A stretch of DNA of 10,538 nt, from the NCBI RefSeq assembly GCF_019649055.1, contig NW_026570493.1, positions 64,001-74,538 of the forward strand, in the 5' to 3' direction. Below the pieces are notes generated by a model. It made no database searches. It saw only the letters and a list, made by a program, of their open reading frames with translations, and was not told where the DNA came from. This document shows positions 7,211-10,538 of this stretch, piece by piece. The position numbers and the translations under genes were made by a program. How positions within the stretch are numbered: position 1 is the stretch's first letter; each line of letters starts with the position of its first letter. This stretch comes from Paramacrobiotus metropolitanus (taxonomy: Eukaryota > Tardigrada > Eutardigrada > Parachela > Macrobiotidae).

Positions 7211-7964
7211 GTTGATGCGGCGCAGATTGTGGACGTGTTTGAAAAGCATCTACGCTGTGAGGAGCCGCCGTTAGACAAGCAGCGCATAGCCCACAGCATG
7301 GCCAATTTAATCATCACCGAGTCCAAGGCTAAGGAAGCGAAGAAGGTAAATAACACCCTGGCAACAAGTTGTCGTCGATTTCCCCAGTTGTTGCCCATAA
7401 AAGCTTTGCGATTTTTAAAGGTCGTTTGCAGATATGCTCTACAACCGGCCACACTTTTCCCATTTTTAAAGAAATTCAATATTTTTATACCTTGATAAAA
7501 TATGCTAGATTTTGCATGGCCTTTAAAACGTCATGTCGCGTAAGGGCGTTATGAAGTCAGGATTACAAATATCGAATATGTTGGTACATTTCCAGACCAA
7601 TTCCCTCAAAATTTTTCTTCCACACGGCTTACTTGGTGTATGCTCCATGTGTTACAACTGTATGTAGCTTGCTGGGCATTTCTGTAGATTTTACGAGACT
7701 ACCAAAACCGCGATCCACGCTCAGCGTCGCACTATCGAAATCACAAGTGGACGCTTCATAATGTGGCCGGCGACGTGGGCAAACTCAAACGTACCTAAAT
7801 GCCTTGTCACGCTACATACAGGGCTGGCGGCTAGTATCCGCCGATGACCAGGAGCAAGGCCCGCCTTCCACTGACTCCAGCAGTGAATTCAGCATTTCCA
7901 CTAGTGATTCGGAATCCAGCGACTCCGATAGTGATTCGGGGAGTCCGAGGACGACGTGTATTAA
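7211..7964 (+). pseudogene. 5'-truncated, frameshifted copy of the first F-box gene
   Basis: 7211-7345 matches 2113-2247 over 135 bases without gaps (VDAAQIVDVFEKHLRCEEPP against VDAVQIVNRFEKHLRCEGPP), ending at the same donor position (GTAAAT at 7346). After a 342-base intron the last exon starts at 7688 with ILRDYQNRDPRSASHYRNHK. A loss of 3 bases after GTGGCCGGC is harmless, but a 4-base loss near 7786 leads to a stop at 7796-7798. A one-base gain near 7940 disrupts the acidic tail, whose ancestral stop is at 7962-7964. The F-box and everything before residue VDA are missing, replaced at 7210 by the oxidase remnant. Not expected to make a working protein. Confidence 0.85.
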
Positions 7965-8224
7965 AAGAAGGAAAGAAGAATTTTGCTGGAATTTGTTTAA
8001 TTTTTTTAATGCTAATTTTTTAATGGGTACAATTTTATTTCCAAAATACGTATTGAATTGACACAAAAAACAATCAACAAAACTGAGAGAGAGAAAAGGA
8101 TAGAACTTATGTAGAGTGAGAAAAAAGCTTTTCCTGTTCATGACTTTATCTTTAAAACTGACCGTTTATCGGCTGTTTTAGAGCTAATCAGCTACGCTTG
8201 CTTACAGAAAATGTTTAAGCGGCT
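7682..8224 (+). repeat. Duplicated last exon and 3' flank, copy of 3101-3645
   Basis: Similarity to the first gene starts before the acceptor (ATTCTGTAG/ATTTCTGTAG) and continues past the old stop to AGAAAATGTTTAAGCGGCT at 8224, where the insertion 8225-8584 interrupts it. It resumes at 8585-8605 (CGGCTTTGCTGTTCGATTCA). Coding and non-coding flanks are both retained, so this arose by DNA duplication, not by retroposition of a spliced message. Confidence 0.75.
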
Positions 8225-8227
8225 ATT

Positions 8228-8252
8228 ATGATAGATCAAGGCGATCTATCAT
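8228..8252. repeat. Perfect 10-base-stem hairpin at the insertion edge
   Basis: Stems ATGATAGATC and GATCTATCAT flank the 5-base loop AAGGC. The hairpin lies three bases inside the left boundary of the inserted segment, so it may be a terminal structure of that element. Confidence 0.85.
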
Positions 8253-8481
8253 CTATATACGGCAACCAGAACTGAACTGATTCCGCGTAGCGAGCAATGC
8301 TACATGTATTGCGAGCAGCGAAAATAACACGCGATGCCGCGTAGCAAATTGCTAACTTTTAATGAGTGATCTCTGGCTCGCCAAAACAACACTAAACAGT
8401 ACAGCGCGATCGTCAAACGGAGAGCCAAATCCGTGCCACTCCGCACGTGCGCAAGCCTCGCCCACAAGGCGCAATACAAGG

Positions 8482-8497
8482 GACGGCTATAGCCGTC
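8482..8497. repeat. 16-base perfect palindrome GACGGCTATAGCCGTC
   Basis: The sequence equals its own reverse complement. It sits inside the 8225-8584 insertion, flanked by G/C-rich bases (GG before, GGCCC after). No known binding site was recognised. Confidence 0.85.
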
Positions 8498-8605
8498 GGC
8501 CCATCAGAACGAAACACAACACAGACACGTAATCCAGTGGCGCGTAGCGTCACGAGTGTGAACGCTGGTGAACCCCCGCTCACACGGCTTTGCTGTTCGA
8601 TTCAG

Positions 8606-9511
8606 TTTTCGGAGTTGCGCGGGGACGTCCGTGTCACAATGCGAGATACGGACGCCTTTTTGCAGTGGAGGTACGCGACATACGGTTGCATTCTCAAGCA
8701 TGTCACTTCCGCCACTCGGACGATTAGCATTTGCGGTAGAGACAACAGCGGTGTCAGCTACTGTGGGTACGAAAGCAAAACGTACACCGGCAAACTATTG
8801 CGTTGTATTAAGCACATCCTGGACGATAGCGGCAGCCGGATTGATCGCGTGATCGTGCATCACCGTTCGATAGATACCAGCCCGTACGTCCGGGAATTGT
8901 GGCTGTATTTGGACGATGTCAGCCAGGAGCTGGCCGGTCTGGCGACGTGCTGTGAGCGGTTGGTGTGGAAGAACTTTTCGCTGCATTACCATGGACAGAC
9001 GTCTCGTAGTCGAACTCCCGTGCAAGATTTATCATCCCGTACACTGCTTTCCGTCTGCACAGCGTCAGTAAAGCGGAGATTTGGGATGTGTTTGAGAAGC
9101 ATGTCTACTTTAGACAAGCCGCTAAATCTTGGACGAATTGCGCAGTGGACGGCGCAGCTGGTCGCTGTCAGGTCGAAGACGGACTGCAATAGGTTGATCC
9201 AGGTAGGGACACTTCGAAACGCTTTTACTTTTTCTTTTCTGGCTGATTCCGTATACGTAGTAAACAACGCTCGGCAGCGGGGGCGATATATAGGCTAATC
9301 ACATTCCGTATTCCTGCAGATTCTCGTTGAGTATCAGGTTGCGGATCCAAGTGCGGCTACACGCGACTGGATTCCGGCATGGACATCAGACAACGAGCGC
9401 AGCTTGACGGTGGTTTACCTCGCCAGTCTTGACGTGGGGAAGCTGAACAAGCTTTGTCTGCCTGCTTGGGCGGACTACATGGTGAACAGCTTGCACTTAA
9501 CTATGGAGTAG
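8606..9511 (+). pseudogene. Third F-box family gene copy, F-box lost, frameshifted
   Basis: The frame from 8606 (FSELRGDVRV) aligns with the first gene just after its F-box: YATYGCILKHVTSATRTISI against YAMYACLFKHITPTIRKICI, then a long Cys/His-containing middle part ending ERLVWKNF near 8980. The frame then breaks. EIWDVFEKH (9076-9102), equivalent to QIVNRFEKH, is two frames away from the start, and LDKPLNLGRIAQ (from 9110) is back in the original frame. A donor GTAGGG at 9203, a 117-base intron and an acceptor TTCCTGCAG at 9319 lead in phase 0 to the last exon 9320-9511 (ILVEYQVADP...NSLHLTME, stop TAG), which is intact. Sequence before 8606 is the 3' flank of the previous unit, so the F-box exon part was lost at a duplication joint. 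A sequencing error could explain single shifts, but not the missing F-box. Confidence 0.75.
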
Positions 9512-10115
9512 CACACTAGCTCACTACGGCAACGGATTTGTCAATGACAAAATAATGTTAACCATAAGGCAACAGTGCAGGTGTACAGGTGCGACGCGCT
9601 ATTTCGTATATCGTTTATAAGTCTATGTTTTTTCGTTTTTTACGCTTCGAGTCATCTTTCAAACGATAAACAGCGTGTACAACAGCAAAGCACTCTACTC
9701 TGCTAACGCTTTGACAATATGTCCATTAAAAGACTTTTCGATTCGCTTCGAGCCTGTGATACGATAATTATGGTACTGATTTGACATTCCTTCCTCCGAA
9801 TAAAATACTAAAAATACTGTATAACCGCACGTTTAAGGTGGCACCTCGCGAATTTTTAGAGAATTTGGTCACTTCGTTAATGTAAGGTTCATTATAGTTG
9901 ATAAAAAGAATAAGCTGTGAATAAGCTACGCATTTTAAAAAAGTGGGAAATTGTAATGAAAAAATGCAGCGAATTAAGGAAAATGCATTTTCTAAGCTCC
10001 ATGTTTAAAATTTATCGATGTTATTCGAACTTCGAATTCCCTAAATAAGCGTTCCATCAGTGCAATCGTGGGGGGTACAAGAAGATGGTGTACATTGCAA
10101 ATACACAAAATGACC
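9314..10115 (+). repeat. Direct segmental duplication, copy 2 (partner 4891-5935)
   Basis: It contains the intact-looking last exon and its flank, in the same order as the left copy. It keeps the empty site for the MITE: GGGAAATTGTAATGAAAAAATGCAG at about 9947 corresponds to the bases on either side of 5515-5749. Similarity is lost around 10090-10115. The flank 9512-10115 holds no gene. Confidence 0.75.
9799..9804 (+). terminator. Possible poly(A) signal AATAAA for the third copy
   Basis: A canonical AATAAA lies about 290 bases after the stop at 9511. The equivalent site in the left duplicate reads ATTAAA near 5379. The sequence is AT-rich and such hexamers occur by chance, so this is weak. 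Confidence 0.2.
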
Positions 10116-10451
10116 ATAACGGCCTCTCTACCGCCGTCACCCAGTGCACTTTGAAACACCGGCAGCAGCAAAACAGTAACCATAAGAATGCATCAGTTTT
10201 AAGCGAAATGGCAAATCCAGCGATCCGTTCAATCGGGACGGTAATAAATTCTTAAAATCCCGGGCGCCCGTGATTAGTACACTGCACTGCACAAGACAGC
10301 AGTGCACATGTGCATTTGATGGCGGTACCCGTTACTCACTTCAACTTACCGAACACTAAGTTGTTTTTTGTATGTTTGGCTTCGAACTCGGGGAACTAGT
10401 GGGAAGTAAAGTTACGGCGCTTGCACTATTGTTAAATCGAAATTCCTGCAT
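10116..10451. other. Intergenic, no gene recognised
   Basis: No frame here resembles a known protein. A small inverted pair GCACTGC/GCAGTGC around 10285-10302 and the 12-base palindrome TGCACATGTGCA just after it are the only visible structures. AATAAA at 10454 on the plus strand lies just beyond and may be chance. Confidence 0.5.
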
Positions 10452-10538
10452 TTAATAAAAGTCCAAACGTGCACCATAAGCTCCCCTTCCACGGTTCACT
10501 TCTTCGCCGTAATTCTGGTCAGTCTTGCCGTAGGTCGA
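10452..10538 (-). CDS. Possible C-terminal end of a minus-strand gene (partial)
   Basis: From the right edge the minus strand reads 28 codons ending DFY and a TAA at 10454-10452, rich in Gly, Tyr and charged residues (YGKTDQNYGEEV, GRGAYGARLDFY). The composition is more protein-like than the neighbouring frames, but the stretch is too short to judge, no domain is visible, and its continuation lies outside the window. It could equally be chance. Confidence 0.2.
   Translation of the reverse strand, partial: STYGKTDQNYGEEVNRGRGAYGARLDFY

Larger units (their letters stand above)
8220..8589. mobile_element. 360-base insertion with CGGCT target-site duplication, class unknown
   Basis: The paralogous flank reads straight through CGGCTTTGCTGTT at 3641. 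Here CGGCT at 8220-8224 is followed by 360 foreign bases, then CGGCT at 8585-8589 and TTGCTGTT. That is an insertion with a 5-base target duplication. The insert has no terminal inverted repeats, no long open frame and no poly(A). It has a perfect 10-base-stem hairpin three bases inside its left end (8228-8252), a 16-base palindrome (8482-8497) and repeated CGCGTAGC words at about 8284, 8338 and 8541. Confidence 0.7.

Noticed and set aside
8225-8584. Helitron, solo LTR or SINE identity for the insertion
   Set aside because: There is a hairpin near one end, but no CTRR terminus or A/T insertion site, no TG...CA ends, and no B-box or A-rich tail.
1-10538. tRNA or rRNA genes
   Set aside because: No stretch combining an A-box and a GGTTCRANNCC B-box with cloverleaf stems, and no rRNA core motifs, was seen on either strand.

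Overview
The window looks like animal, non-model invertebrate DNA. The coding pieces are split by GT-AG introns of about 117 to 963 bases, there are no ribosome-binding sites or operons, and much of the space is decayed repeats and small inverted-repeat transposons. From recalled family knowledge, the main gene family (an N-terminal beta-rich module, an F-box, then a long divergent C-terminal part with a separate last exon) resembles the expanded F-box families of tardigrades (Hypsibius-like). That assignment was not checked by any search and is an inference.

Layout. 1-3400 (+) is the only apparently working gene, an F-box protein whose 5' end lies outside the window. Three exons (to 453, 1417-2247, 3107-3400) join in phase 0 and end in a Ser/Asp/Glu-rich tail. 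3920-5086 is a large inverted structure: two head-to-head broken copies of another F-box last exon flank two arms of a ~16-base minisatellite in opposite orientation, around a (CCTAAGAAA)n core. 4891-5935 is repeated directly at 9314-10115, and the first copy has since received a 235-base palindromic MITE (5515-5749). A second MITE with TA target duplication lies at 6145-6319.

6440-7200 on the minus strand is a frameshifted, stop-containing remnant of the C-terminal half of a berberine-bridge-enzyme-type (BBE) FAD-linked oxidase. This is an unusual family for an animal and a candidate relic of horizontal transfer. It ends abruptly where a 5'-truncated, frameshifted copy of the first F-box gene begins (7211-7964, +). 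The 3' flank of that copy carries a 360-base insertion (8225-8584) with CGGCT target duplications, then runs into a third broken F-box gene (8606-9511, +) with the other type of last exon. 9512-10115 is its duplicated flank; 10116-10451 holds no recognisable gene, and a doubtful C-terminal coding end lies on the minus strand at the right edge.

Overall this is a birth-and-death cluster of F-box genes. F-box proteins usually act as substrate adaptors of SCF ubiquitin ligases. The duplication, inversion and mobile-element insertions can be read by comparing the paralogous copies within the window. No RNA gene, CRISPR array or prokaryotic feature was found.
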